This document shows positions 42,601 through 51,692 of a stretch of 64,000 nt of DNA, piece after piece. Each line of letters starts with the position of its first letter. Position 1 is the stretch's first letter. Made by a program: the position numbers and the translations under genes. The notes beneath the pieces were generated by a model, which made no database searches, was not told the DNA's origin, and was given only the letters and a program-made list of their open reading frames with translations. This stretch comes from Pseudomonas helleri. Its GTDB lineage: Bacteria > Pseudomonadota > Gammaproteobacteria > Pseudomonadales > Pseudomonadaceae. The stretch spans positions 102,605 through 166,604 of the forward strand of contig NZ_JYLD01000012.1 in the NCBI RefSeq assembly GCF_001043025.1. The letters run 5' to 3'.

Positions 42601-42969
42601 TCAGCCTCTCACCATCTTGATTTGACCGCTTGAGGCCCAGGGCTTGATCAGGGACAGCGCGAATGCTTCACCTGCCGTAATTGCCTTTGAGCCTTCCGTG
42701 AACGACTTGGTGGTCGCCACAGAGCCTGCTTTCACAGAGGTGGTCGTGACCTCCCGCCCCTGCGCCGCGTAGAGATTCCCTTGCGCCGCTTCTCGGGCAA
42801 CTTCGGCCCCGGCCTGGATGATGGGCTTGGGAACCGGCCTGATATTTGGCCGGACGCGCTCATCAAGCCAGGCGTTTGCCATCAGTACCGCCCGAGACTT
42901 CTTGTCTTCGGTGGTCCAGTCTGGCCCGAGGGCGCCGTCTACGTCTGCCACGGTGATGTAGGCTGCCAT
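42601..42969 (-). CDS. Head-tail connector-like protein (annotated elsewhere as DnaT-like, PF20557)
   Basis: The 122-residue protein begins AAYITVADVDGALGPDW, with RAVLMANAWLDERV after it. Relatives are often called putative DnaT-like ssDNA-binding proteins, but the place next to the coat gene points to a gp6-like head-tail connector. GGAGG precedes the start. Confidence 0.6.
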   Translation of the reverse strand: MAAYITVADVDGALGPDWTTEDKKSRAVLMANAWLDERVRPNIRPVPKPIIQAGAEVAREAAQGNLYAAQGREVTTTSVKAGSVATTKSFTEGSKAITAGEAFALSLIKPWASSGQIKMVRG

Positions 42970-43008
42970 TGGGCCTCCGCTTGAATGGATGGGGCTGTGG
43001 CCCTGGTG

Positions 43009-43359
43009 TTACGCCTTCGGCAGGTCTTCAACTTGCCAGCCAAGCCGCTGATGATCTTCAAGGCAAGTTGGGTGCACATAAAGCTCTCCGGCACCTTGCT
43101 TGACCTTGACAAGGCCGCTGTAGTCCGGCTCATCTTCTTTGGTTTTCGGATTTGATTTGGTTACGCTGGCGGCAGCTTGGCCGGAAGTAAGCTGCGCATT
43201 TGCTGCTTTCAAGTTCAGCGCATCCTGTGCGCTCTTGGCCCAATCAGCGCGCTCCTGCTCTCCCAGCTTGTCGAAATCCTCGACACTAAGACCGCTCAAC
43301 TCAACCGCCTTATCACGCAACGCTTTTACTGCTTTCTGCTCTTTCGTCAGTCCTGCCAT
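43009..43359 (-). CDS. Small head-module protein of unknown function
   Basis: The 116-residue protein has an N-terminal helix (GLTKEQKAVKALRDKAVEL) and a C-terminal block VKVKQGAGELYVHPTCLEDH with a single Cys/His pair. The ATG at 43359 follows GGAG. It lies between coat and connector genes; it may be a decoration or head fibre-related protein, but this is not shown. Confidence 0.6.
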   Translation of the reverse strand: MAGLTKEQKAVKALRDKAVELSGLSVEDFDKLGEQERADWAKSAQDALNLKAANAQLTSGQAAASVTKSNPKTKEDEPDYSGLVKVKQGAGELYVHPTCLEDHQRLGWQVEDLPKA

Positions 43360-43414
43360 TTTTTTCTCCAGAAACAACGCAAGGGCCGAAGCCCTCGGTT
43401 GTCGTCATGATGTG

Positions 43415-44563
43415 TTAGCCCAGCAGCAGGCTGATGTGTTCGTCCTTGATGGCTTTGCAGCCCCAAGCCAGGCGGACGTGGTAGGCGGTCTGCAAGAACT
43501 GGCGGTAAACCGCGATCTCAAAAGACAGGTTGGTCAACGGGTCGGTGATGGTGATCACGTCGTCCGCAGAGTCGCCGCCGTCCGGCATTGCTGGAGCGCG
43601 TGTTGCCAGCACGATAGCTGATCGGGCGAAGGCCACGTTCGCGGTGTACGAATTACCCAGGGTCAGAGCGTTGCCCGTCGGGATTGTGATCTGCGCGCCC
43701 GGCTTGTTCAGCCTGATGGTCCCGGGCGCAGCAACACCTGAACCCACCACGTACTTATTGCCGTCGTCTGCCGCAAAGGTGGCGATATCGCCAGCCAGTA
43801 CTGTACCTGTGCCGGTTGCCAGCGCCACGGAGCTTGCGCCGACGGCCGTGGAACCGCTGGTGACGTAGGCGGCGCCGGTGCCCTTAACATGGCGGCTCAC
43901 CTGGTGAGAATGACGAATCGCCATGTTCATGATGCGGTCGGTCATGCCGTTACGCAGCATATCGCTGGACCCGGCTTCGTTAACCTTGAACAGGCCGGAC
44001 TGCTTTCCACGCATGTTGCCGATGGCGGCATGACCCAACACCAACTGCAAGTCGTTGGTAGGCGCACCGTTCTGCTCCAGGATGCCCAGTACGCCCGCGA
44101 AGTCCGAAAGATCGGCAGCGGTACCAAATGGAGTGGTGCCGGCAGTGCCGTAACCGCGAGAAGCCTTGCGGTAAGCCTCTAGCCAGAGATCCTTTTCGAT
44201 CTCATTAACCAGAGTTCGCATCGCCTGATAGAAGCGGTCAGCCTGGATTGTCGAGAAGGTCCCGGCGTTTTTCAGGCCTTTGGTTTCCTCACCGTTCCAG
44301 CGAACCGGTACGTGCTTGCTCTTGGTGATGGCGACTGCGACGTTATCGACAACAGCGTCACCGGTATCAGGCGCAGTCACGCCCGGAACGTTGTCAGCAG
44401 CGGCGGCTTCAGACGTGATATGCACCAGCACGTTTTGGCCGATAGCTGCACGAGCAACAGACGAGTCGCGAGATACGGCCGGAATGAAACCGGTCAGCTC
44501 ACGAGAGATAACGTCCAGCGCCTCATAGAGGTCAGGAACGAGGTTGTTCAAGGTATTCGCCAC
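43415..44563 (-). CDS. Major capsid protein, P22 coat (gp5) family
   Basis: The 382-residue protein starts ANTLNNLVPDLYEALDVISREL, the typical opening of P22-type coats, with RFYQAMRTLVNEIEKDLW as the long spine helix and an inserted beta domain around residues 230-300. It uses a GTG start with GGAGAA upstream. P22-type coats assemble with a separate scaffold, encoded by the preceding gene. Confidence 0.88.
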   Translation of the reverse strand: MANTLNNLVPDLYEALDVISRELTGFIPAVSRDSSVARAAIGQNVLVHITSEAAAADNVPGVTAPDTGDAVVDNVAVAITKSKHVPVRWNGEETKGLKNAGTFSTIQADRFYQAMRTLVNEIEKDLWLEAYRKASRGYGTAGTTPFGTAADLSDFAGVLGILEQNGAPTNDLQLVLGHAAIGNMRGKQSGLFKVNEAGSSDMLRNGMTDRIMNMAIRHSHQVSRHVKGTGAAYVTSGSTAVGASSVALATGTGTVLAGDIATFAADDGNKYVVGSGVAAPGTIRLNKPGAQITIPTGNALTLGNSYTANVAFARSAIVLATRAPAMPDGGDSADDVITITDPLTNLSFEIAVYRQFLQTAYHVRLAWGCKAIKDEHISLLLG

Positions 44564-44581
44564 GGGCGTTCTCCATATATG

Positions 44582-44603
44582 AAAAAGCCCGCAATAGCGG
44601 GCT
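44582..44603 (-). terminator. Intrinsic terminator in the coat gene leader
   Basis: AGCCCGC TATT GCGGGCT followed by TTTTC on the minus strand, 19 bases before the coat gene start. Confidence 0.75.
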
Positions 44604-44640
44604 GTAGGGTTGGTGCTGGGGTTCGCCCAGCGGCTTAAGG

Positions 44641-45426
44641 TCAGTCAGTGACCGTGCCGCCGCTTCGTGCGTGAGCGGCTTTAGCGGCCGGGTCAAGCGC
44701 ATCGAATGCAGCTCGGGGTAGAGACTTTGCCCCGCCGCCATTGCCACCACCTTTAGCCCCGCCGCCAGTAGCGCCAGAGCTCTTCAGGATGTTTTCGCGG
44801 TGCGGGTAACGCTCAACGAGCGACTCAAGAGCCTCATCGAAGTCGGCCAGTTCGCCTGGACGGGTGCGACTGTAAATTTTGTTGCCGTCATCGCCATAGG
44901 CGACGACCTTGCCATCTTCAACTTTGAAGGCCTTGCCGAAGGTGTTTTGCAGCATGTCTGGCGGTACGGCGATTTTGTCGCTCACGAACTTAGAGCGACC
45001 GAAAGCACCGCCGATCTTCTCTTGATAGAGAATTCCGGTGGTGGTATCGCGCTCAGCTGTGACCGCCTTCACCTGATCGGTAAGCGTCGATACCTGGGCC
45101 TTGAATTTTTCTTCGGTGGCCGCGATAGCGGCGGCTTTGATCTCCTCCACCTTGCCCGCCTGAACAAGCTGGCCTGCATCAAGGTTTGCAACCGTTGCCA
45201 ATGCGGCGCGGGCCTTTTCAGGGTCTTCGATACCTTCAAAGGCTTTGGCTCTAGCCTCTGCCGCCTCTTTAGCTTCGCGGTGCCCCTTGGCTTCGGAGTT
45301 CAGTGCGGTGATTTTGGACACCGCCGAAGGGGCGTCAAACGGCACATCCTTACCGTCATCATGGGTGTAAACCGGCTTGCCTTCCTGAACAACCACATGG
45401 CCTTGTTCGTCGAGCTTGAGTTTCAT
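44641..45426 (-). CDS. Scaffold-like protein (DUF6651-like)
   Basis: The 261-residue protein (MKLKLDEQGHVVVQEGKPVY) has a central coiled coil (residues 45-140) and a C-terminal tail with GATGGGAKGGGNGGGAK, then basic residues. This is the make-up of scaffolds that precede P22-type coat genes. The ATG at 45426 excludes an unlikely 44-residue leader. Confidence 0.72.
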   Translation of the reverse strand: MKLKLDEQGHVVVQEGKPVYTHDDGKDVPFDAPSAVSKITALNSEAKGHREAKEAAEARAKAFEGIEDPEKARAALATVANLDAGQLVQAGKVEEIKAAAIAATEEKFKAQVSTLTDQVKAVTAERDTTTGILYQEKIGGAFGRSKFVSDKIAVPPDMLQNTFGKAFKVEDGKVVAYGDDGNKIYSRTRPGELADFDEALESLVERYPHRENILKSSGATGGGAKGGGNGGGAKSLPRAAFDALDPAAKAAHARSGGTVTD

Positions 45427-45544
45427 TTTGAGTCTCCGGGCATCCGCCCATTTGATGAGCCATCCGGCCCGATGCGGCGCTATCCATCCGGAATCGCGCC
45501 CATAAAAAAACCCCAGCGAATGCCGAGGCTTGAATTTTGGGTAT

Positions 45545-45568
45545 GAAAAAGCCCGCACCAGGCGGGCT
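45545..45568 (-). terminator. Intrinsic terminator before the scaffold gene
   Basis: GCCCGC CTGGT GCGGGC and TTTTTCAT on the minus strand, 20 bases past the stop of the zinc-finger gene. Confidence 0.75.
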
Positions 45569-45588
45569 CTGGTGTTTCTGGTGCAGGA

Positions 45589-45840
45589 TTAGGTCAGCAC
45601 AACCCGCTCACCCAGCATGAAGCAAAGGGCACACAGCAACTGTTTGGTTCCGCCGACGGCTTTGCCATCCTTGTACATCATGCCGATTTTGGTCTGAATC
45701 ACTTCAGCGCCGCCGCATCTGTGGCAGCGGATCATTGATGGCGGGCGCGGCATGGCGCGCAGACGCTTCATCGCCTTTTCCTTTGGCGTGTCAGGCGCGG
45801 GCGTTCCGTCGATTACGTGGAATTTCGGTTTATCTGTCAT
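45589..45840 (-). CDS. Small zinc-finger protein
   Basis: The 83-residue protein carries CHRCGG and, 29 residues later, CALC, a CxxC pair that should bind zinc, as in the Com-like translational regulators of phages. The start at 45840 was chosen because the upstream part overlaps the head morphogenesis gene. It lies between head morphogenesis and scaffold genes. Confidence 0.6.
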   Translation of the reverse strand: MTDKPKFHVIDGTPAPDTPKEKAMKRLRAMPRPPSMIRCHRCGGAEVIQTKIGMMYKDGKAVGGTKQLLCALCFMLGERVVLT

Positions 45841-45847
45841 GTGGCCA

Positions 45848-46960
45848 TCATAGCCCAGCTTTGACGAACGCTGCAGCATCCCTTTCGCGCAACTCTTTGA
45901 GCGTGAGGAACTTCCCTTTGTCATTGTAGAAGTCGCCCGGCTTCAACCCGCCGTCGCGCAACAACTTGGCCCGGTTGGGGCCGAGTATCTCGTCCTGCCT
46001 TGCTGCGCTCTGCCCTTCCAGCCATTCGCCGTAGGACGTTGATCTGGGCACCTGGCCGTCCATGCTTGCCCTAGTGCTCTCTGGCAGCCCCTTGGACAGT
46101 CTCAATTCTTCCCAGCCCTTAATGATCGGGGTCGAGGTGCTGCGACAGCAGAAGTGAATGCGACCCGGACCACTGAGCCACGGCACCTGGTGCCCCACCG
46201 GCTGGTGAGTGTCGTTCGTGTAGATCAGCCGATCACGAAGCCTGCACTCTTCAGAGGTTTTGTTATCCAGGGTGCTGAGCCACGCCACCTCGGAGATCAG
46301 ATCGCCATTGGCCTTGTAGTGCGCGTCCCTCGCGCCCTGCGCCGTATGGCTGATAGCCGTCCTGACCACCGCCTCAACGTCCTTGCGGCTGCGATTTAGC
46401 AAACCGTCAGCGTAGCCTTCCTCCTTGACGCCCATCACCCGCCGGACGATCTGCTCGGTCGTCTGGCCTTCGGTCATGCCAATTCTGATGCCGTTTCTGA
46501 TTCGGGCGGCGCGCTCTTTCTCAAGATCGCCCATCCACTCCTTCAGTAGCTTGCCTTGGAATGGCCTTGCCAAAGCAATCTGGCGCGCTTGGGCAAGGTT
46601 GACCGTGTTCAGGGAGACCGTTACCAGCGCCTCTTGAGGAATGATCGCGGTGAATAGCGCCTTCTGATAGCCGATTTCGTAGGCCGCCAGGTCGCTGACC
46701 ACTTCAACCATAGCCTCACCGATCGAGGCATAGATTGACTTGTTCAACTCCAGCACCGAACCAAGTACGGCATTCATTCGCTGCACCGTGTAGGTGTCGG
46801 TACCGGCCTTCATAACAGCCTCGATCAACAGCTTGCGAAGGTCCGCATCTACGCTGTTGAGCAGGGAGACCATTTTGCGAACCTCGGCATTGCTGAGGTG
46901 CTGCAGGTCAACCGCATGGCCGATTGATGCTGACTGTAGGCGCTCGTTAACCGTTGCCAT
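45848..46960 (-). CDS. Phage head morphogenesis protein (Mu gpF-like)
   Basis: The 370-residue minor head protein has the C-terminal Mu F-like block: LSTLDNKTSEECRLRDRL, VGHQVPWLSGPGRIHFCCRS. GGGGAG precedes the ATG, which overlaps the portal stop region. These proteins join the capsid near the portal and are ejected or needed for DNA packaging. Confidence 0.82.
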   Translation of the reverse strand: MATVNERLQSASIGHAVDLQHLSNAEVRKMVSLLNSVDADLRKLLIEAVMKAGTDTYTVQRMNAVLGSVLELNKSIYASIGEAMVEVVSDLAAYEIGYQKALFTAIIPQEALVTVSLNTVNLAQARQIALARPFQGKLLKEWMGDLEKERAARIRNGIRIGMTEGQTTEQIVRRVMGVKEEGYADGLLNRSRKDVEAVVRTAISHTAQGARDAHYKANGDLISEVAWLSTLDNKTSEECRLRDRLIYTNDTHQPVGHQVPWLSGPGRIHFCCRSTSTPIIKGWEELRLSKGLPESTRASMDGQVPRSTSYGEWLEGQSAARQDEILGPNRAKLLRDGGLKPGDFYNDKGKFLTLKELRERDAAAFVKAGL

Positions 46961-48334
46961 TTACATGCTCCCCAGTGCTGGCCCCTGCTCCTCGATTCGC
47001 GCCCTTTCATCAGCCCAGTCGAACTCATCGCTGATCACGCCACGGCGCTGCATTTCAGAGAACAGCGTTTCATGGCTCAGCAAGCTTGAGTTGGCCATGT
47101 TGATGAGGCTTGGAATGCTGGTTTCAGGCGCGTAGTCGATATCGAAGTTACCTTTGATCTCGACATGACCACCTTCCGGCAGGTTGCGATAGTTGGCCAT
47201 GAGCTGAAACATCTGGGCGATGCAGTCAGCAAAATGATGAGCCATGCGCATCAGCGGGCTTGTCTCTTGGCTCGCATCTTCCTGCGCCTGGGTCGCCGTC
47301 TTCGTTCCTGACTGATCCTTGCGCAACAGCTTGGCGCCGGCCATTCGCATTTCGTCGATCAAGTCCAGCAGCGATTGGCGGCCCGCTTCGATAGCCTTGC
47401 CGCCATGCTCGACGAACTTCATGTCAGCATTCATTGGCAGCACGGTTGCCGCTCCGGTACCCACGACCAGTTGGAACGGCAGTAAATTACCGTTGCTGTC
47501 ATGGTTCTGAGTCGGGCCAATCACCGCCAGCATTGGCACGCGGGCGACATGCAGGATGTTGTCCTGATCGCTCTGGCTCTGCCAGTGTTTGATGTTCAGG
47601 TGCGCCAGCTCCATCATCAGGGGCTTTGCGCACATCATGCCTACACGCTTGGTGTAGAACGTCACAAGCGGGATCACGTTAAGGCTTGTAACCCCCTCAT
47701 CGTGCACAGCGTGCCCCTCCTTGGTCTTGCGGTAAATCTTCCAGGTGCCTGGCTCAAGGACACGCACCTGCTCAATAATTTTGACACCAAAGTCACCGTC
47801 ATCCTCGGTTACGGTCTCAAGGTAGCGAAACTGAGTCAGCTTGGTACCGTCATCGCGCCAGCCGAGAACCTGCATGGGATGGATCATGACGACATAAGGG
47901 CGAAGCCCCGCGGCATCCTCTTCGGCCTTGGTGCGAACACCGTCGGCCTTCGGATACTCAACCAAGGCGTGACTCAATCCGTAGGAGAGGCCTACCCGGA
48001 ACCAGTTGACGCCCCAGGCGCTCAGGTCGTTGCCTTGGCGGTCAATGTCCGATGCAAACTCTTTCAGCTCGTCCGGTATGTCATCACCGAGCTGAATAGG
48101 CTCTGCAAACACCCGGTCAGTCATCGACACAACGGTTTCCGAGTAGGCCGGGAACAGCGTGGCGACACCCAGGCGCGTGGCGTAGGCCTCGTCTTCTTCG
48201 GCTGGATGCTTGGGCAACAGGGCTTTACCAGCTTTACGCATGGCCAGCGTGCCGCCCATCAAAGGCTCAGTGATGGCCCATTCGGCACGCATCGCCTTGA
48301 TTGCGTCGGATACGGCGAATGGGTCATTACTCAT
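46961..48334 (-). CDS. Portal protein, DUF4055 family
   Basis: The 457-residue protein has the DUF4055 features LVEYPKADG, IDEMRMAGAKLLRKDQSGTKTATQAQED and the C-terminal LINMANSSLLSHETLFSEMQRRG. It lies between the large terminase and head morphogenesis genes, the position of portals. It forms the DNA channel of the capsid vertex. Confidence 0.85.
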   Translation of the reverse strand: MSNDPFAVSDAIKAMRAEWAITEPLMGGTLAMRKAGKALLPKHPAEEDEAYATRLGVATLFPAYSETVVSMTDRVFAEPIQLGDDIPDELKEFASDIDRQGNDLSAWGVNWFRVGLSYGLSHALVEYPKADGVRTKAEEDAAGLRPYVVMIHPMQVLGWRDDGTKLTQFRYLETVTEDDGDFGVKIIEQVRVLEPGTWKIYRKTKEGHAVHDEGVTSLNVIPLVTFYTKRVGMMCAKPLMMELAHLNIKHWQSQSDQDNILHVARVPMLAVIGPTQNHDSNGNLLPFQLVVGTGAATVLPMNADMKFVEHGGKAIEAGRQSLLDLIDEMRMAGAKLLRKDQSGTKTATQAQEDASQETSPLMRMAHHFADCIAQMFQLMANYRNLPEGGHVEIKGNFDIDYAPETSIPSLINMANSSLLSHETLFSEMQRRGVISDEFDWADERARIEEQGPALGSM

Positions 48335-48336
48335 GG

Positions 48337-49617
48337 CTAGATTCTCAAAGGTTGGACGGTTGCGATGCTGTGAATGATCGGGAAGCGCTGCACTACGAAG
48401 TAGCCAAAGGCGTCCGCCGGGTCTTCCGTGCCGTCTTTGGCGGGCTCCCCGTGTTCGTTGTAAGCCTGCTGCTCAAGCACCTGGGTTGTGTGCGGGCACT
48501 TGTCGGTGTTGACCAGCAGTTGGCGCTCACCTGCCCCATTGAGGAATTGAGCGTTAACGGCCAGTACGCGATCGCGCACGAATGGGTTGGATGGGTTCAC
48601 CTGCACGTTAAAGCCCGCCTGGCGCAGCAGCGCGTGATCAGACTCTGAGCCGTTGACGCTTTTGCGGTTCTTGCCGCTGGCATCGGGATAAATCGTGATG
48701 CTGCGCCCCGGGTAGCGGGCCTTGATTGCTGAAACCATTGCCGGGGTATCAAAAAGCTTTGTGATCTCATCCAGCATCAGCGCCTGACCGCCACGCAAAA
48801 CGAATACGCAGGCCGCCATCCGGTTGATGTTGAAGTCCATGCCAATGTGCAGCGCCTCACCCGGGCGAATAGTCTCGCTTGTGTGGTTGAGGCGCCGATC
48901 GAAGTTGGGATAAACGTTGCCTGACGTCAGGTTAACGAATAGCCCATCGATGTAAGCGTCTACAAGGTTGGCCGGGTACGACTTGCGCAGGGATGCGATG
49001 TAATCCTTGGGCAGGTTCTTGGCGTTCTGCCGCGTACTGGCATGCACAATCCCGTACAGCGGGCGTTGCTCAGGATCTTCGGATAGCTCCCTGACAAACT
49101 TGCGGTATACCCAGTTAAACCCCTCTGGCGTCGTCGTAACGTCAATAGTGTTCTGATCGCGCCCAGGCCAAACAGTCGACATACGCGCAATGATCTTCTT
49201 CCAGGCGCTGTCAGCCTTCTTGATCGACATACAGTCGATCTCATCGACCAGAGCATGAGCAATGTTAAAGCCCACGATCCGGTGCGGGTGCTCCATGCTC
49301 TTGCAGACAATTGTCGACAGGCAACGACCCCGGTTGTCGCGCAAATATACGCGCCGCTTGCTGGGAACAACGTCAGCGAACAACCCGAAGGCCTCGGCAA
49401 CACCCGGCATGGTGTCGTAGAAAATGTCAGTGATCTGCGGGTAGGTCGGAGCAAAGTAGCCCTGCGGGATACCTGGGTGTTCCAGTGCGTTGATGCACAT
49501 GCGGACGCAGCCCACAAAGGTCTTGCCGCTACGATAGCCACCCACGAACGCTGAAAACTTCTTAGGATGCTTGATGAACTCGAACTGCGGCTTGTTCAGC
49601 TTCAGGGTCGCTTGCAT
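48337..49617 (-). CDS. Terminase large subunit
   Basis: The 426-residue packaging motor has Walker A GGYRSGKT (residues 26-33) and Walker B ALVDEID (122-128). The C-terminal nuclease part has IGMDFNINR as the first acidic site. The start overlaps the small terminase gene by 56 bases, in another frame. The portal gene follows after two bases. Confidence 0.9.
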   Translation of the reverse strand: MQATLKLNKPQFEFIKHPKKFSAFVGGYRSGKTFVGCVRMCINALEHPGIPQGYFAPTYPQITDIFYDTMPGVAEAFGLFADVVPSKRRVYLRDNRGRCLSTIVCKSMEHPHRIVGFNIAHALVDEIDCMSIKKADSAWKKIIARMSTVWPGRDQNTIDVTTTPEGFNWVYRKFVRELSEDPEQRPLYGIVHASTRQNAKNLPKDYIASLRKSYPANLVDAYIDGLFVNLTSGNVYPNFDRRLNHTSETIRPGEALHIGMDFNINRMAACVFVLRGGQALMLDEITKLFDTPAMVSAIKARYPGRSITIYPDASGKNRKSVNGSESDHALLRQAGFNVQVNPSNPFVRDRVLAVNAQFLNGAGERQLLVNTDKCPHTTQVLEQQAYNEHGEPAKDGTEDPADAFGYFVVQRFPIIHSIATVQPLRI

Positions 49618-50113
49618 CTTCTACCCCGATGATGACTTGCTTGGGCTCTGGTAAGCCCTTGTTCGGGTCTTCCAATTCGCGCTGAAGCTTTTGAATGTTC
49701 AGGCGCTTGATTTCGTCGTCGAGAGATCTGTCCGGCTCGACTCGACGATTCACGTAAAGGTCGCCCACCTCTTTGGCGGCCTGCTCCAGTAGCTGGGCAG
49801 TCAGCGCCATGTTCCTCATGCTTTCGGCCTTCTCAGCCATTCGCCCAAGTGTGCGCAACCGATAGGCACGGTTGGCGATCGGAATCTCGGCCGTCTCTTC
49901 GCGGAAACGCTTGCGGGTGTCGTGGAACAGGGTTACCCACTTCACCGCTAAACCCTTCCCCGCGACCTTTGTTGGGTCATGGGTCTCGACCTGCTGCCGA
50001 GAAACCACAACCCCGTATTCGTTCTTGACGGCCTCAACGACCTGAGAGGGAGTGTCAAAGCACGCCAAGGCCTGAACGATGAAGCTCTTCACCTCATTTT
50101 TCAGGGCTGCCAT
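49562..50113 (-). CDS. Terminase small subunit, DUF2280 family
   Basis: The 183-residue DNA-recognition subunit starts with an HTH-like region (FDTPSQVVEAVKNEYGVVVSRQQVETH) typical of DUF2280. It binds the packaging site and feeds DNA to the large subunit. Its 3' end overlaps the large subunit gene. Confidence 0.85.
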   Translation of the reverse strand: MAALKNEVKSFIVQALACFDTPSQVVEAVKNEYGVVVSRQQVETHDPTKVAGKGLAVKWVTLFHDTRKRFREETAEIPIANRAYRLRTLGRMAEKAESMRNMALTAQLLEQAAKEVGDLYVNRRVEPDRSLDDEIKRLNIQKLQRELEDPNKGLPEPKQVIIGVEDASDPEAEQAAVRVHQAS

Positions 50114-50144
50114 AAGTTTCCATCCGTCTAAAGCCTGTCAAGAT

Positions 50145-50768
50145 TCAGGCCGACTTGAGCAGACAGGTTCCGCAGGCCCTCGCAATGTTCAATTTCCCCA
50201 CCTCAGCAGGACTGTTTGCAGCATCCACCAACGCTTGAACGTCAGGGCTTGCACCGTAGCGGCGGACCACACCGACGAACTCTTCGACGTCGTGGCCCTG
50301 CAGCTTGATCTTGGGCGCGCCGTCTTGGGTGAATGCTGGTTGACCGTACTTGTCGGTCGCGTGAGCCAGGTGATACAGCTCATGTTCGATCAGGGCACAG
50401 AACTCAAGGTCGCTGCACTGGGCGCAGTAGTCGGCAGCAAGGGTGATGATGAAGGCCGGCACATCACCGAACCAATCACGCATCTGTTGTTCCATCCGTG
50501 CTTTCTGCCAGCCACCAGCACGGAACGCTACCTGCTCAGCCTGACCCAGAACCGTTCGGCCTTGCTTCTCAAAGCACGATGACGCCCACATCACGCGGAT
50601 ATCTGCATCCAGGAGGTGGGCATGGTCTGGGTTGTGAATGCTGCCGGTGTCGGCGAGGATTTCGGCTTGGAGCCAGTCCCATACTTCTGGCGCGGGAGTC
50701 AGGCGGATTCCGAAGTCGGATAGGTCTGACAGTTCGAGCAATGACGCTGGGGGATGTGGCCTATCCAT
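50145..50768 (-). CDS. Putative phage metallopeptidase
   Basis: The 207-residue protein has a zinc motif HELYH in LIEHELYHLAHATDKYGQPAF, fitting the putative phage metallopeptidase family PF18894. The ATG at 50768 is the first after a region shared with the divergent promoter. The C-terminus has a Cys pair (ARACGTCLLK). Role unknown; it precedes the terminase genes. Confidence 0.75.
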   Translation of the reverse strand: MDRPHPPASLLELSDLSDFGIRLTPAPEVWDWLQAEILADTGSIHNPDHAHLLDADIRVMWASSCFEKQGRTVLGQAEQVAFRAGGWQKARMEQQMRDWFGDVPAFIITLAADYCAQCSDLEFCALIEHELYHLAHATDKYGQPAFTQDGAPKIKLQGHDVEEFVGVVRRYGASPDVQALVDAANSPAEVGKLNIARACGTCLLKSA

Positions 50769-50842
50769 GTATGGCCTCGCACCTGTATTGTGGGGAGTCC
50801 TTCGCACTTGAAGGACCCCAAATGCCAGCAAGGAAGTGACTT

Positions 50843-51031
50843 ATGAGAAATTTTGACGTTGTGCCCGGCATATCTACCACCACCGGCGGAAAACTACCCA
50901 ATGGTGAAATTATTGAGACCATTACTAAACGGTACAAGATTCGAAATAACCACACCCTAGAGGTGCTGCCAAAGCTCTACGAGTCTTATGAGGAAGCGCA
51001 GAGCGAGTGCGACAGGCTTAATGCTGAATAA
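50843..51031 (+). CDS. Small plus-strand protein before the packaging module
   Basis: The 62-residue protein (RNFDVVPGISTTTGGKLPNG, then TLEVLPKLYESYEEAQSECDRLNAE) has a good ribosome site (AAGGAAG) and runs against the late genes. No family is recognised. With the divergent metallopeptidase gene it encloses a 74-bp promoter region. Confidence 0.6.
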   Translation: MRNFDVVPGISTTTGGKLPNGEIIETITKRYKIRNNHTLEVLPKLYESYEEAQSECDRLNAE

Positions 51032-51117
51032 TCACACTTGCCGCACTCACCTGCGGCACACCTACCCTTCCCCGCGCAAGAATGAATTTCTCTGCTCTGT
51101 TATGACCCACCATGCGA

Positions 51118-51318
51118 TCAAGCGGCGGCAGACTTACCCCACCAGCCGATGGCAACGGCATTGCACGGCCTGTTGCGCGCAAAGGGTGGACGGATAACAA
51201 GGCACCGGCCTCGGCGACCAGTACCTTTATCATTGGTAAAGCCACGGTCAACCAATGGCGCGCCAGCAGCCTGGCCGCACTTGGCGAAGTACAGGCGACC
51301 TATGCAGATAGTGTTCAT
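51118..51318 (-). CDS. Possible small basic phage protein
   Basis: The 66-residue frame (MNTICIGRLYFAKCGQAAG..., rich in Arg and Cys) has GGAGG eight bases before the ATG at 51318. No domain is recognised. Other frames across this stretch are equally short, so coding is uncertain. The rest of 51032-51374 shows no gene. Confidence 0.35.
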   Translation of the reverse strand: MNTICIGRLYFAKCGQAAGAPLVDRGFTNDKGTGRRGRCLVIRPPFARNRPCNAVAIGWWGKSAAA

Positions 51319-51374
51319 TGCCGAAACCTCCATATGCGCGCCACGATTTGGCGCATTCGAAAACGTGGCGCGGA

Positions 51375-51692
51375 TTACTGCGAAACCCGGTTGAGGGCTT
51401 CGTCCGCTTTGTCAGCAGCTTGCGCGGCAGTAGTTGCGGCCTTCGATGCCTTGTCAGCTGCGGTGCCGGTCTGGCGAGTCAGCTCTTCCAGGCGCTTGTC
51501 TCGCTCGATCATTGCCGCGTCGTAGGCCCTGCGAATTTCCTGCACCTGGCTGTTCTGCTTTTCGGCTAGGCGCCAGTCAGCGGCCTGATAGCCCAGCACA
51601 GCACCGCCACACACCAGCACGACGGCAATGGCCCAGACCTCAGTCCGGCGCCACCAGCGGCGGGCGATAAATTCCAGCGAGCATCTGTCCAT
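51375..51692 (-). CDS. Single-pass membrane protein, spanin- or holin-like
   Basis: The 105-residue protein has one membrane segment (residues 19-37) and a long helical tail ending in Ala/Asp/Lys repeats (AADKASKAATTAAQAADKADEA). The layout is like i-spanins, but a full Rz/Rz1 pair exists at 24.4 kb. It overlaps the preceding gene (TAATG). Confidence 0.55.
   Translation of the reverse strand: MDRCSLEFIARRWWRRTEVWAIAVVLVCGGAVLGYQAADWRLAEKQNSQVQEIRRAYDAAMIERDKRLEELTRQTGTAADKASKAATTAAQAADKADEALNRVSQ

Noticed and set aside
51018..51251. Minus-strand 77-codon frame before the spanin-like gene
   Set aside because: Overlaps the better-supported 51118-51318 frame and has no ribosome site.
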